NCBI RefSeq assembly: GCF_006539505.1 | Contig: NZ_BJND01000016.1 | Location: 186,001 to 250,000, forward strand | DNA from: Streptomyces spinoverrucosus | Lineage (GTDB): Bacteria; Actinomycetota; Actinomycetes; Streptomycetales; Streptomycetaceae | Direction: 5' to 3' | Length of the DNA stretch: 64,000 bases | In this document: positions 1-9,085 of the stretch, in pieces | Layout of the letters: the number at the start of each line of letters is the position of its first letter | Numbering within the stretch: position 1 is the stretch's first letter | The notes under the pieces: generated by a model | Told to the model about the DNA's origin: nothing | Databases searched by the model: none | The model's input: the letters and a program-made list of their open reading frames with translations, nothing else | Program-made: the position numbers and the translations under genes

Positions 1-2
1 TC

Positions 3-3000
3 CGCTCCCTCGCGGACCGCGGCCCCGCGGGCGCGCCGGTACGGCAGCCGGGGCCGCCCACGACCGGGCCCGAGTACCTCGACGTCCCGCGCGTCCGCGA
101 GATGCCGCCGCAGGCGGCGGTGCCGCAGGGCGCGGTGCCGTGGGGCGGCGCTGCCCAGGCTGCCGCGACGCAGCCTGCTCCGGTGCAGACGCCGGTGAGC
201 GCTGAGGCGACGCCTGCGGAAACGGTTGTTCCGGCGGGGCGGGTGCACGGGCAGACCCATGTGGAGGCCCAGGCGGAGGTGCAGGCACCGGCGCTGGTGC
301 AGGCCCAGGCCCAGGTGGAGGCGCCCGAAGCGGCGCAGGTGCAGGGCCAGGCGGAGGTGCAGGCACCGGCGCAGATGGAGGCTCAGGCCCAGGTGGAGGC
401 GCCCGCATCGGCACAGGTGCAGGCCCACGCTGAGATGCACGTACCGGACGATGTGCAGGCGCAGGCTGAGATGCACGTACCCGCCGAGGCGCAGGCGCAG
501 GCTGAGGCGCACGTACCGGCCGAGGTGCACGCGCAGGCCCAGAGCGAGCCGGAGCCGTTGGGTGCGGCGCAGGCCGCGGTGGCGCGGATCGCCTCGGAGG
601 CTGTGGCGTCCGGGGCTTCCGGGCAGGGTGAGGCCTACGCCGGGGAGGCGGGGGCCGCTGCCGACCCGTCGTCCGGCCCGGACGCGGGGACCGGCGATGA
701 CGCGGCGGTTCCGGCAGATGTCCCAGCCGATGCGGGGGCCGTCGACGCGCAGCCGGTGCCGTCGGACGCCGGGGAGACCCCGGGTACCCCGGCCATCGCG
801 GAGGAAGCGGAGCCGATTGCTGAGCCCGCGCCTGTTCCCGAGCCGGAGCAGCTTCCCGAGACCCCGGAGGGCGCGCCTGCTCACGGCGCCGAGGAAGCAC
901 CGGCTGCGGAGGCGGCACCGACCGCCGAGGAGGCACCGTCAGTCGACGTGGTGCAGGCCCAGGACGCAGACGTGGCCGAGCCCGAGCCCGCGCCCGCCGC
1001 CGAGGCCGTCCCGGCACCAGCTCCCGAGCCCGACCCCGCCCCCGAGCAGCCCGCTGCCGTGGACATGGAAGCGCAGACCGTAGCCCCGGCCGCGGACGAG
1101 CCCCTCACCCAACCGGTCCCGCACCACGCGTACATCGACCCCGAACCGGAACCCGTCGCGCCCGCCGAGGAACAGCCGCAGGACACCGCTCCCGACGCCA
1201 CCCCGGCGCCCCAGCCGGAGCAGCCGCTGGGCCAGTTCGTCCCGGTGGAGGGCTCCGTGCCGACCACCCCGCACCTCGCGCCCACCCCACCGCACCCGAT
1301 CGTCCTCCCCACCCAGGAGCAGCTGCCCGAGCCCCCGGCACAGCCGGAAGCCGCGCCCACGGTCCCCGCGCCCCGCGAAGCCGACCCCAAGCTCACCCCG
1401 GCCGCACCGGAAGAGACCCCAGCCCCCGAACCCGTACAACTGGTACAGAACGCGGAGGACTTGGAAACCCGGGCCGCCGACCAGGAAGACCAGGAAGACG
1501 AAGCCCAGCAACCCACGCAACACCCGAAAGAAACAAGCACAGCCCCCGCGGCAGAAGCCCCCCAGCCCACCGGCCCGGCCGCGCCCCCCTACGACGACGC
1601 CGAGCGCGAGGCCGTACTGAAGGTCATGCGCGAGCGGCGTGACATCCGCAACGGCTTCCGCAGCGACCCCATCCCGCACGAGGTGCTGCTCCGCGTCCTG
1701 GAGGCCGCCCACACCGCACCCTCGGTCGGCCACTCGCAGCCCTGGGACTTCGTCGTCATCCGCTCCGCCGAGACCCGGCGCACGATGCACGAACTGGCCA
1801 TGCGCCAGCGCGACGCCTACGCCAAGTCCCTCCCGAAGGGCCGGGCGAAGCAGTTCAAGGAACTGAAGATCGAGGCCATCCTCGACACCCCGGTGAACAT
1901 CGTCGTCACCGCCGACCCGACCCGCGGCGGCCGCCACACCCTCGGCCGCCACACCCAGCCGCAGATGGCCCCGTACTCCTCCGCGCTCGCGGTCGAGAAC
2001 CTCTGGCTCGCCGCCCGCGCCGAGGGCCTCGGCGTCGGCTGGGTCAGCTTCTTCGACGAGCGCGAGATGGTCCGCGCCCTCGGCCTGCCCGAGCACCTGG
2101 AGGTCGTGGCGTACCTGTGCGTCGGGTACGTCGACGAGTTCCCGGAGGAGCCCGAGCTGATGCAGGCGGGCTGGTCCAAGCGCCGCCCGCTGTCCTGGGT
2201 CGTCCACGAGGAGACGTACGGCCGTCGGGCCCTGCCCGGCGAGGAGCCGCACGACCTGCTCGGCGAGACCGTCGCGCAGATCCGGCCGCTGGACGCCAAG
2301 GCGCTCGGCGAGGCGTGGGAGCGGCAGAAGCGGATGACCAAGCCGGCCGGCGCGCTCGGCATGCTGGAGATCATCTCCGCCCAGCTGTCCGGTCTGTCCC
2401 GCCAGTGCCCGCCGCCGATCCCGGAGCCCGCCGCCGTCGCGATCTTCGCGGGCGACCACGGTGTGCACGCCCAGGGCGTCACCCCCTGGCCGCAGGAGGT
2501 CACCGCCCAGATGGTGGCCAACTTCCTCGGCGGGGGAGCGGTCTGCAACGCCTTCGCCAACCAGGTGGGCGCCGAGGTGTGCATCGTCGACGTGGGCGTC
2601 GCCGCCGAGCTGCCGTCCACCCCGGGCCTGCTGCCGCGCAAGGTCCGCCCGGGTACCGCCGACATGACCACCGGCCCCGCGATGACCCGCGAGGAGGCCA
2701 AGCAGGCCATCGAGGTGGGCATCGAGACGGCCCGCGACCTGGTGGCGGCCGGCAACAAGGCCCTGCTCACGGGTGAGATGGGCATCGCCAACACCACCGC
2801 GTCCGCCGCTCTCATCTCGGTTTACACGGGCGCGGACCCGGCGGAGGTCACGGGCCGGGGCACCGGCATCAACGACGAGACCCTCGCCCGCAAGACCGAG
2901 GTCGTCCGCCGCGCCATCGAGCTGCACCAGCCGGACCCGGCCGACCCCATCGGCGTCCTCGCCGCGATTGGCGGCCTCGAACACGCCGCCGTCGTCGGCC

Positions 3001-3305
3001 TCCTCCTCGGCGGCGCGTCCCTGCGGACGCCGGTGATCCTGGACGGCGTCAGCGCCGGCGCCGCGGCCCTGGTGGCCCGCGCGATCGCCCCCGAGGTGCT
3101 CGCGGCCTGCATCGCGGGCCACCGCAGCGCGGAGCCCGGCCACGTGGCCGCCCTGAACAAGCTGGGCCTGCGCCCCCTGGTCGACCTGGACCTCCGCCTC
3201 GGCGAGGGCACGGGCGCGCTGCTGGCGCTGCCGCTGGTCCAGAGCACGGCCCGGGCGATGCACGAGGTGGCGACGTTCGACTCGGCGGGGGTCACCGAGA
3301 AGTAG
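3..3305 (+). CDS. cobT: BluB-CobT fusion: DMB synthase / nicotinate-nucleotide-DMB phosphoribosyltransferase (5' end outside window)
   Basis: Predicted to make 5,6-dimethylbenzimidazole from FMN (BluB part) and activate it to alpha-ribazole phosphate (CobT part), the lower-ligand branch of cobalamin synthesis. Residue numbers count from the first ATG at 102. A Pro/Ala/Glu/Gln-rich, probably disordered region fills residues 1 to about 495 and includes repeated QAQAEVQ/EAHVPAE-like units. The nitroreductase-type BluB domain (ERRDIRNGF, APSVGHSQPWDF) runs about 498-720 and CobT about 727-1067. CobT carries the DHGVHAQGVT motif and the catalytic Glu in GEGTGAL (E1035). The frame stays open to base 3 with G/C third positions and no earlier start codon, and ATG 102 has no good ribosome site, so the true start is probably upstream. 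The C-terminal functions are secure; the extension has no known role. Confidence 0.9.
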   Translation, partial: RSLADRGPAGAPVRQPGPPTTGPEYLDVPRVREMPPQAAVPQGAVPWGGAAQAAATQPAPVQTPVSAEATPAETVVPAGRVHGQTHVEAQAEVQAPALVQAQAQVEAPEAAQVQGQAEVQAPAQMEAQAQVEAPASAQVQAHAEMHVPDDVQAQAEMHVPAEAQAQAEAHVPAEVHAQAQSEPEPLGAAQAAVARIASEAVASGASGQGEAYAGEAGAAADPSSGPDAGTGDDAAVPADVPADAGAVDAQPVPSDAGETPGTPAIAEEAEPIAEPAPVPEPEQLPETPEGAPAHGAEEAPAAEAAPTAEEAPSVDVVQAQDADVAEPEPAPAAEAVPAPAPEPDPAPEQPAAVDMEAQTVAPAADEPLTQPVPHHAYIDPEPEPVAPAEEQPQDTAPDATPAPQPEQPLGQFVPVEGSVPTTPHLAPTPPHPIVLPTQEQLPEPPAQPEAAPTVPAPREADPKLTPAAPEETPAPEPVQLVQNAEDLETRAADQEDQEDEAQQPTQHPKETSTAPAAEAPQPTGPAAPPYDDAEREAVLKVMRERRDIRNGFRSDPIPHEVLLRVLEAAHTAPSVGHSQPWDFVVIRSAETRRTMHELAMRQRDAYAKSLPKGRAKQFKELKIEAILDTPVNIVVTADPTRGGRHTLGRHTQPQMAPYSSALAVENLWLAARAEGLGVGWVSFFDEREMVRALGLPEHLEVVAYLCVGYVDEFPEEPELMQAGWSKRRPLSWVVHEETYGRRALPGEEPHDLLGETVAQIRPLDAKALGEAWERQKRMTKPAGALGMLEIISAQLSGLSRQCPPPIPEPAAVAIFAGDHGVHAQGVTPWPQEVTAQMVANFLGGGAVCNAFANQVGAEVCIVDVGVAAELPSTPGLLPRKVRPGTADMTTGPAMTREEAKQAIEVGIETARDLVAAGNKALLTGEMGIANTTASAALISVYTGADPAEVTGRGTGINDETLARKTEVVRRAIELHQPDPADPIGVLAAIGGLEHAAVVGLLLGGASLRTPVILDGVSAGAAALVARAIAPEVLAACIAGHRSAEPGHVAALNKLGLRPLVDLDLRLGEGTGALLALPLVQSTARAMHEVATFDSAGVTEK

Positions 3306-3315
3306 GTCCCTGGGC

Positions 3316-3343
3316 CGGGTGGGCGTTCCGTCGCGCCCACCCG
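3316..3343 (+). terminator. GC-rich hairpin after cobT
   Basis: Arms at 3316-3325 and 3334-3343 pair over 10 bp around an 8-base loop, starting 11 bases after the cobT stop. There is no T tail, as is common in Streptomyces. It could end or attenuate cobT transcription before the methyltransferase gene. Confidence 0.5.
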
Positions 3344-3441
3344 ACCCGGGCCGTACGCTGAACGCACTCTAAAATCCGCACGTCAGGGCTGCTCCAGAGC
3401 CGTAGCACCCACCGCACGCCCGCACGAGGAGCCGCACCCTC

Positions 3442-4674
3442 ATGGCCGAACACCCCGCCTACCCCGTAGGCCTCCGCCTCACCGGCCGCCGCGTGGTCGT
3501 CCTCGGCGGCGGCCAGGTCGCCCAGCGCCGCCTGCCCGCACTGATCGCGGCCGGCGCGGACATCCTCCTCGTGTCCCCGGCGGCCACCCCCTCGGTGGAG
3601 GCCATGGCGGACGCGGGCGAGATCACCTGGGAGCGGCGGCCCTACGCCGAAGGCGACCTCGCCGACGCCTGGTACGCCCTGATCGCCACCAGCGACCACG
3701 AGGCGAACACCCGCGCCTCGACGGAGGCGGAGCGGCACCGCGTCTGGTGCGTCCGCTCCGACGACGCCAACGCGGCGACCGCCTGGACCCCGGCCACCGG
3801 CCACAGCGAGGGCGTCACCGTCGCGATCCTCACGACCGACACCAAGTCCCGCGACCCCCGCCACACCGCCGCCATCCGTGACGCGGTCGTCGAGGGCCTG
3901 CGCGACGGCACCCTCGTCGCCCCCCACCACCGCACCCGCACCCCCGGCGTCGCCCTGGTCGGCGGCGGCCCCGGCGACCCGGACCTGATCACGGTGCGCG
4001 GCCGCCGCCTGCTCGCCGAGGCCGACGTCGTCATCGCCGACCGACTCGGTCCCCGCGACCTGCTCGCCGAACTGCCCCCGCACGTCGAAGTGATCGACGC
4101 GGCGAAGATCCCCTACGGCCGTTACATGGCCCAGGAGGCCATCAACAACGCCCTGATCGAACACGCCAAGCAGGGCAAGTCCGTCGTCCGCCTCAAGGGC
4201 GGCGACCCCTTCGTCTTCGGCCGTGGCATGGAGGAGGCCCAGGCCCTCGCCGAGGCCGGCATCCCGTGCACGGTCGTGCCCGGCATCTCCAGCTCCATCT
4301 CGGTCCCGGGCGCAGCCGGCATCCCCGTCACCCACCGGGGGGTCGCGCACGAGTTCACCGTGGTCAGCGGCCATGTCGCCCCCGACGACGAGCGCTCCCT
4401 CGTCGACTGGCCGTCCCTCGCCAAGCTCACCGGCACGCTGGTGATCCTCATGGGCGTCGACAAGATCGGCAAGATCGCCGAGACCCTCGTCGCGCACGGC
4501 AAACCCGCCGACACGCCCGTCGCCCTGGTCCAGGAGGGCACGACCGCGGCGCAGCGCCGCGTCGACGCGACGCTCGCGACGGTCGCCGAGACGGTGCGCG
4601 AGCAGGAGGTCAAGCCGCCGGCGGTCATCGTCATCGGCGAGGTCGTCAACGTAGGGCCGCAGACCTCCGCGTAA
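3442..4674 (+). CDS. cobA: Uroporphyrinogen-III C-methyltransferase with precorrin-2 dehydrogenase domain (CysG-like)
   Basis: Makes precorrin-2 by two SAM-dependent methylations of uroporphyrinogen III and probably oxidises it to sirohydrochlorin, feeding siroheme and cobalamin. The N-terminal Met8/CysG-type domain (about 1-155) has the NAD-binding GGGQVAQRR. The C-terminal SUMT domain (about 168-406) has VGGGPGDPDL and GGDPFVFGRGMEE. At 410 residues it is a little shorter than E. coli CysG (457), mostly in the linker. The ATG start follows a GAGGAG-like site. Its position 3' of cobT supports a cobalamin role. I cannot tell from sequence whether a chelatase activity is present. Confidence 0.92.
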   Translation: MAEHPAYPVGLRLTGRRVVVLGGGQVAQRRLPALIAAGADILLVSPAATPSVEAMADAGEITWERRPYAEGDLADAWYALIATSDHEANTRASTEAERHRVWCVRSDDANAATAWTPATGHSEGVTVAILTTDTKSRDPRHTAAIRDAVVEGLRDGTLVAPHHRTRTPGVALVGGGPGDPDLITVRGRRLLAEADVVIADRLGPRDLLAELPPHVEVIDAAKIPYGRYMAQEAINNALIEHAKQGKSVVRLKGGDPFVFGRGMEEAQALAEAGIPCTVVPGISSSISVPGAAGIPVTHRGVAHEFTVVSGHVAPDDERSLVDWPSLAKLTGTLVILMGVDKIGKIAETLVAHGKPADTPVALVQEGTTAAQRRVDATLATVAETVREQEVKPPAVIVIGEVVNVGPQTSA

Positions 4675-4738
4675 CCCGGGGTAACACAACCCGTCCCGAG
4701 CCGTTGGCACCGTACGCACGACAAGGCAGTATCACCCT

Positions 4739-5557
4739 GTGGCCGATCTCATCACCGTCGAGGATCCCGACGACCCGCGCCTGCGCGACTACACGGGCCT
4801 GACCGACGTCGAACTGCGCCGCAAGCGCGAACCCGCCGAGGGCCTGTTCATCGCCGAGGGCGAGAAGGTCATCCGGCGGGCGAAGGACGCGGGCTACGAG
4901 ATGCGGTCGATGCTGCTGTCCGCCAAGTGGGTCGACGTCATGCGCGACGTCATCGATGAACTCCCGGCCCCCGTCTACGCGGTCAGCCCCGAACTCGCCG
5001 AACAGGTCACCGGCTACCACGTGCACCGCGGCGCCCTCGCCTCCATGCAGCGCAAGCCCCTGCCCACGGCCGCCGAGCTGCTCCGGTCCGCCCGCCGCGT
5101 GGTGATCATGGAGTCGGTCAACGACCACACCAACATCGGTGCGATCTTCCGCTCGGCCGCCGCGCTCGGTATGGACGCGGTCCTGCTGTCACCGGACTGC
5201 GCCGACCCGCTGTACCGCCGTAGCGTCAAGGTCTCGATGGGCGCGGTCTTCTCCGTGCCGTACGCCCGCCTGGACACCTGGCCCAAGGGCCTGGAGTCGG
5301 TCCGCGAGGCCGGTTTCACGCTGCTCGCCCTCACCCCCGACGAGAAGGCCAGGCCGCTCGACGAGGCCGCCCCGCACCGTATGGACCGCGTGGCCCTCAT
5401 GCTCGGCGCCGAGGGCGACGGCCTGTCCACGCAGGCCCTGGTCGCCGCCGACGAATGGGTCCGCATCCCGATGTCCCACGGCGTCGACTCCCTCAACGTG
5501 GGCGCGGCCGCCGCTGTCGCTTTCTACGCGGTCGCGACGGGCCGCCCGGAGCAGTAG
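4739..5557 (+). CDS. TrmH/SpoU family RNA 2'-O-methyltransferase
   Basis: Predicted SAM-dependent ribose methyltransferase acting on rRNA or tRNA. The N-terminal third resembles the SpoU substrate-binding domain. The C-terminal knotted catalytic domain shows the three family motifs: NDHTNIGAIFRSA (motif 1), LMLGAEGDGLS (motif 2) and SLNVGAAAAVAFYA (motif 3). The GTG at 4739 is the first in-frame start and gives 272 residues, normal for the family. It lies 64 bases after cobA and may be cotranscribed. The modified nucleotide cannot be assigned. Confidence 0.9.
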   Translation: MADLITVEDPDDPRLRDYTGLTDVELRRKREPAEGLFIAEGEKVIRRAKDAGYEMRSMLLSAKWVDVMRDVIDELPAPVYAVSPELAEQVTGYHVHRGALASMQRKPLPTAAELLRSARRVVIMESVNDHTNIGAIFRSAAALGMDAVLLSPDCADPLYRRSVKVSMGAVFSVPYARLDTWPKGLESVREAGFTLLALTPDEKARPLDEAAPHRMDRVALMLGAEGDGLSTQALVAADEWVRIPMSHGVDSLNVGAAAAVAFYAVATGRPEQ

Positions 5558-5560
5558 GCC

Positions 5561-6979
5561 CTACGGGGACGCCTCCATCGTCGACTCGTACCGCTCGGAC
5601 ATCATCGCGCCCTTGTCCAGCGGCCGGTAGTCAGGCTGCACGTGCTCCTGCCACTCGCCCACACGGCCCCGCTCGTCGCCGAGTCCGCGCGCCGACCCCT
5701 GGCAGCCCTGCACCACGCCGATTCCCAGCGCCACGAGCAGCGTCACGACCACGAACACGAACAGCCGCTGCCGCAGCAGTCGCGGATTGGCCGGCCGCCG
5801 CCCGGTCCCGGAGGCCCGCGGCGCCGGACGACCGGCGGCGCCGCGCGGTGTCGTACGGCTGCCGCTGCCGGAGCGGGGCGTGTTGCGCGCCGGCGTGTTC
5901 CGCGAGTCGGGCGTGGGCCGCGCCCCCGAACGCGACGGGGTACCGCCATTGCGGGAGGGGGCACCGCCACCCCGGGCCTGAGCGCCGCCCCGTACCGGCG
6001 CGGGACCCCGCGAGGTGCCCGCACTGCGGGGCGCCGGAGTCACCGGCCCGCCCTGCTGCCGGCGCGGGGCGCGGTCCGGATAGGTGTCGGCGAGCCGCCC
6101 GGTGGGCCGGTCTGCCTCGCCGCTGCGCGGCGCGGGCGGCCGCCCCTCGATCAGGCCGTGCGCCTCACGGGCGGCGATCTCCTTCAGCCGCAGCGACAGC
6201 TCCAGAGTGCTGGGCCGCTCCTCGGGGTCCTTCGCCAGACACGCCCGTACGAGCGGAGCGAGCGCGTCCGGTACGCCGTGCAGCTGGGGCTCCTCGTGGA
6301 CGACCCGGTACAGCATCACCTCCGAACTGCCGTGCCCGAAGGGCGAGTCGCCGGTCGATGCGTACGCCAGGGTGGCGCCCAGCGAGAACACGTCCGTGGC
6401 CGGTGTGACCGCGGCGCCGCGCACCTGCTCGGGCGCGAGGAAGCCGGGGGAGCCGACGGCCGTGCCGACGTGGGTGAGCGTGGAGGCCCCGGTCGCCCAG
6501 GCGATGCCGAAGTCGATGATCCGGGGGCCCTTGGGGGAGAGGAGGATGTTGGACGGCTTCAGGTCCCGGTGGACGACCCCGGCCTCGTGCACCGCGACCA
6601 GCCCCTCCGACAGCGCGGCCCCGACCGCGGCGACGTCGGCGGCGCCGAGCGGCCCCCCGTCGGCGACCTTGTCGTGCAGGGAGGGCCCGGGCACGTACTG
6701 GGTGGCGAACCACGGCCGCTCCGCCTCCAGGTCCGCCGCGACGAGCCGCGCGGTGCACCCGCCGCGGATCCGCCGCGCCGCGGAGACCTCGCGGGCGAAT
6801 CGCGACCGGAACTCCTGATCCTCCGCCAGGTCGGGCCGGATCACCTTCAGGGCGACCCGCTGCCCCTTCCTGTCGGAGCCCAGGTAGACCACGCCCATCC
6901 CGCCCGCGCCGAGCCGTCTGTGCAGCCTGAACGAGCCGACGACGCGCGGGTCCTCGCGCCTCAGGCGCATCATCGCCAT
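5561..6979 (-). CDS. Membrane-anchored Ser/Thr protein kinase (PknB type)
   Basis: Eukaryotic-type kinase. With the chosen start the glycine loop GAGGMGVVYLG is at about 24-34, the ATP lysine in VALK is K45, the catalytic HRDLKPSN begins at 137 and DFG at 156, followed by APEQVRG. A roughly 130-residue Pro/Arg/Gly-rich linker leads to one transmembrane helix (about 404-424) and a short external tail of about 48 residues without PASTA repeats. The ATG at 6979 is preferred because a GGGG ribosome site lies 6 bases upstream; an ATG at 6985 and a GTG at 7015 are alternatives. It converges on the methyltransferase gene with only 3 bases between stops. The substrate is unknown. Confidence 0.9.
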   Translation of the reverse strand: MAMMRLRREDPRVVGSFRLHRRLGAGGMGVVYLGSDRKGQRVALKVIRPDLAEDQEFRSRFAREVSAARRIRGGCTARLVAADLEAERPWFATQYVPGPSLHDKVADGGPLGAADVAAVGAALSEGLVAVHEAGVVHRDLKPSNILLSPKGPRIIDFGIAWATGASTLTHVGTAVGSPGFLAPEQVRGAAVTPATDVFSLGATLAYASTGDSPFGHGSSEVMLYRVVHEEPQLHGVPDALAPLVRACLAKDPEERPSTLELSLRLKEIAAREAHGLIEGRPPAPRSGEADRPTGRLADTYPDRAPRRQQGGPVTPAPRSAGTSRGPAPVRGGAQARGGGAPSRNGGTPSRSGARPTPDSRNTPARNTPRSGSGSRTTPRGAAGRPAPRASGTGRRPANPRLLRQRLFVFVVVTLLVALGIGVVQGCQGSARGLGDERGRVGEWQEHVQPDYRPLDKGAMMSERYESTMEASP

Positions 6980-7181
6980 GTTCATCCCCGCTGCCCGGTC
7001 CGTGTGACGTGGCACAGCTTACGTTTCCGTGGCCGCCTGCGCGCAGAGGCCGCGCCCTCTCGGCCGGATGGATTGTCAGTGCCGGGTGCGAGACTTGAGG
7101 GGTGGTCAGGAAGCACGCCCACAGGGCGCCTTTGCGCCGTCCGCGCTTCCAACCACCCGTCGCAGAAGGGGGATTGGGCCC

Positions 7182-7451
7182 ATGAAGGGTGACCGTGTGG
7201 AGATAGTCGTGGACGCCGGGGACACGACACGTACATACGAGGTGGTGGCGAGCAGGGCGGGGCGCCGAGTGGAGACGGCGGTACGCCGAGGTGTCGTGGA
7301 AGTGAGCGAAGTCACGCGAACCGGCGTTGTGGTCCGTACGGCGCGGTTCATGGCGAACCGGGTGCTGGCCCTGGTCGAGCAGCCGGTACCCCGCGAGGAC
7401 AGCTCGGAAAAGCCCGGACACACCGGGCGCCCCCTCCGGGAAGACCCTTAG
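7182..7451 (+). CDS. Small conserved-looking protein, function unknown
   Basis: An 89-residue protein with many Val, Arg and Thr residues and alternating beta-like patterns (RVEIVVDAG, TYEVVASRAGR, GVVVRTARF), but no signal peptide, membrane helix or recognised motif. The ATG follows GAAGGGGG by 8 bases. It is divergent from the kinase gene, so the roughly 200-bp gap probably holds both promoters. The beta-rich N-terminus suggests a small barrel, which is inference. I do not recognise the family. Confidence 0.72.
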   Translation: MKGDRVEIVVDAGDTTRTYEVVASRAGRRVETAVRRGVVEVSEVTRTGVVVRTARFMANRVLALVEQPVPREDSSEKPGHTGRPLREDP

Positions 7452-7656
7452 ACCTAGGTCCGCTTCTCCACCCAGGGGAGTAGTCCCCGCCCCGGGGCTC
7501 ATCCTCCGGGAGGCCCGCCAATCGGTACGAGGGCATGACGCCCGGCACCCCCTCGCGCCCCTAGATTTGAGGTCAAGCGGCGGGTGCAGCACTCGTCCCC
7601 CGAGGTCAGACACCCGCCGCTGCCGACGACAACTGAGAACGGTCAGGAGAGGGACC

Positions 7657-7863
7657 ATGGCCTACACGGCACCGCGGACACTGATCCGCGAGCAGGGACG
7701 CAAGGCGCACGCCGCGTTCCGCCCGCGCCGCACGGGCCGCCGCCACCCCCTGGTGGCAACGGCCATGGCCCTTCCCCTGGCGGTCCTGCTCCTCGTCGTC
7801 TTCGACGGCTGGGAGACAGTGGCCACACAGGCGTCGTCCGTGGGCGTGATGCTGGGGCGCTGA
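7657..7863 (+). CDS. Small single-span membrane protein, unknown
   Basis: A 68-residue protein with a basic N-terminus (R/K/H-rich to about residue 30) and one hydrophobic helix at about 33-49 (PLVATAMALPLAVLLLVVF), predicted to sit in the membrane with the basic end inside. The ATG is preceded by AGGAGAGGG at good spacing. No family is recognised. It stands alone between the orphan gene above and a strong terminator. Confidence 0.65.
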   Translation: MAYTAPRTLIREQGRKAHAAFRPRRTGRRHPLVATAMALPLAVLLLVVFDGWETVATQASSVGVMLGR

Positions 7864-7947
7864 GCGGCGACCCCAGGCCCGGAAGAGCGGTCCGGGCGGG
7901 GACATCCACCCATAACCCCGTGGGGACGGGGGTGCGGCGGACGGCAA

Positions 7948-7981
7948 AATGCCGGCGCAGCTGGGGAGCTGCGCCGGCATT
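7948..7981 (+). terminator. Strong hairpin terminator
   Basis: A perfect 15-bp inverted repeat (7948-7962 with 7967-7981) around a GGGG loop, followed by GCTTTGTT. It lies 85 bases after the small membrane-protein gene and ends that unit. Confidence 0.8.
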
Positions 7982-8069
7982 GCTTTGTTCGGATACGGGC
8001 CGAGGGCTTACGACCGAGCCCGCCCCGCCGACGTACCCTCCCAGCACCCACCCCGCTCCAAGGAACCCC

Positions 8070-9005
8070 GTGACCGCACCCCTCCTCTCCGACCTGGCCG
8101 CCCGAGCCAGGGCCGCAGCCCACCCGCACGCCGACACCTGCGCGTGCGGAGCGGTGGTCACCCTCGCCGATCGCGTCGACGCCACGGTCGTCCGGCACGC
8201 CGGCACCGTCGCCAAGGCCCACGCCCCGGACACCGACCGCGCCGCACTCACCGCCCGCCTCACCACGGCCGCCCGCATCCCCGGCGTACTGCTCCCTCCC
8301 CTCGCCCCGGCGCCCGTCCCCCTGCACGGCCGGCTCGTGACCTTCTGGCCGTACGGCAGCCCGGTCGACCCCGGCACCCCGGACGCCGCCCCCTGGGAAG
8401 CCGCCGCCACCCTCCTCGCCCGCCTGCACCGCACCCCACCTCCCGTCCCCCTCCCGCCCATGCGCGGCCCCGCGAAGGCCGCCCACGCGATCGCCCGGCT
8501 CCGCGCGGCCGCCCCGCACCCCGCCACCACCGCCGTACTCCACGCCTGGGCCACCCTCCCCGCCTGGACCCGCCATGAAGACGCTCTCCCGGACACCGGC
8601 ACCCTCTGCCACGGCGACCTCCACCTCGGCCAGCTCGTCCGCCAACCCGCGCGCACCGGCCCCTGGCTGCTGATCGACGTCGACGACCTCGGCGTGGGCC
8701 CCGCGGCCTGGGACCTCGCCCGCCCGGCCGCCTGGTACGCCTGCGGACTGCTCCCGGCCGACGCGTGGACCCGCTTCCTGACCGCCTACCGAGCGTCCGG
8801 CGGCCCCGCCGTCCCGCCGGACGGCGACCCCTGGCCCGCCCTGGACGTCCCGGCCCGCGCGCTCACCGTCCAGACGGCCGCCCGGGCCGTGACCAAGGCC
8901 CTCACGGCGGACCGTCCCCTGGACGAGGTGGAGCAGTGCCTCGTGGACGCCTGTGCCCGAATGGCTTCCGTCCCCGCCCAGTTGCCCCGGAACGCCGCGA
9001 AGTAG
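8070..9005 (+). CDS. APH-fold phosphotransferase (aminoglycoside phosphotransferase family)
   Basis: A 311-residue protein with the Brenner-type catalytic motif CHGDLHLGQLV and the metal-binding LIDVDDLGVGPAAWDLARP of the APH/choline-kinase superfamily. The usual N-terminal kinase lobe is present but poorly conserved. The GTG at 8070 follows AAGGAA; the open frame extends further upstream but crosses the terminator hairpin, so the longer form is unlikely. The substrate is unknown: most such chromosomal copies in Streptomyces are not proven resistance genes, and nothing nearby indicates an antibiotic. Confidence 0.82.
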   Translation: MTAPLLSDLAARARAAAHPHADTCACGAVVTLADRVDATVVRHAGTVAKAHAPDTDRAALTARLTTAARIPGVLLPPLAPAPVPLHGRLVTFWPYGSPVDPGTPDAAPWEAAATLLARLHRTPPPVPLPPMRGPAKAAHAIARLRAAAPHPATTAVLHAWATLPAWTRHEDALPDTGTLCHGDLHLGQLVRQPARTGPWLLIDVDDLGVGPAAWDLARPAAWYACGLLPADAWTRFLTAYRASGGPAVPPDGDPWPALDVPARALTVQTAARAVTKALTADRPLDEVEQCLVDACARMASVPAQLPRNAAK

Positions 9006-9085
9006 GGTGCAACCGACCGCAGCCGGACAGAGTCTGTCCTGGCGATACGCGAAGCAGGACCGACCGGCGAGGAGTTGAGCCGACC

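Noticed and set aside
939..3263. Long minus-strand frame over the BluB-CobT gene
   Set aside because: Third-position G/C bias fits the plus-strand frame, and the product has no recognisable domain.
8070..9005. Aminoglycoside resistance gene
   Set aside because: Only the general APH catalytic motifs are present; no resistance cluster or specific similarity can be claimed.
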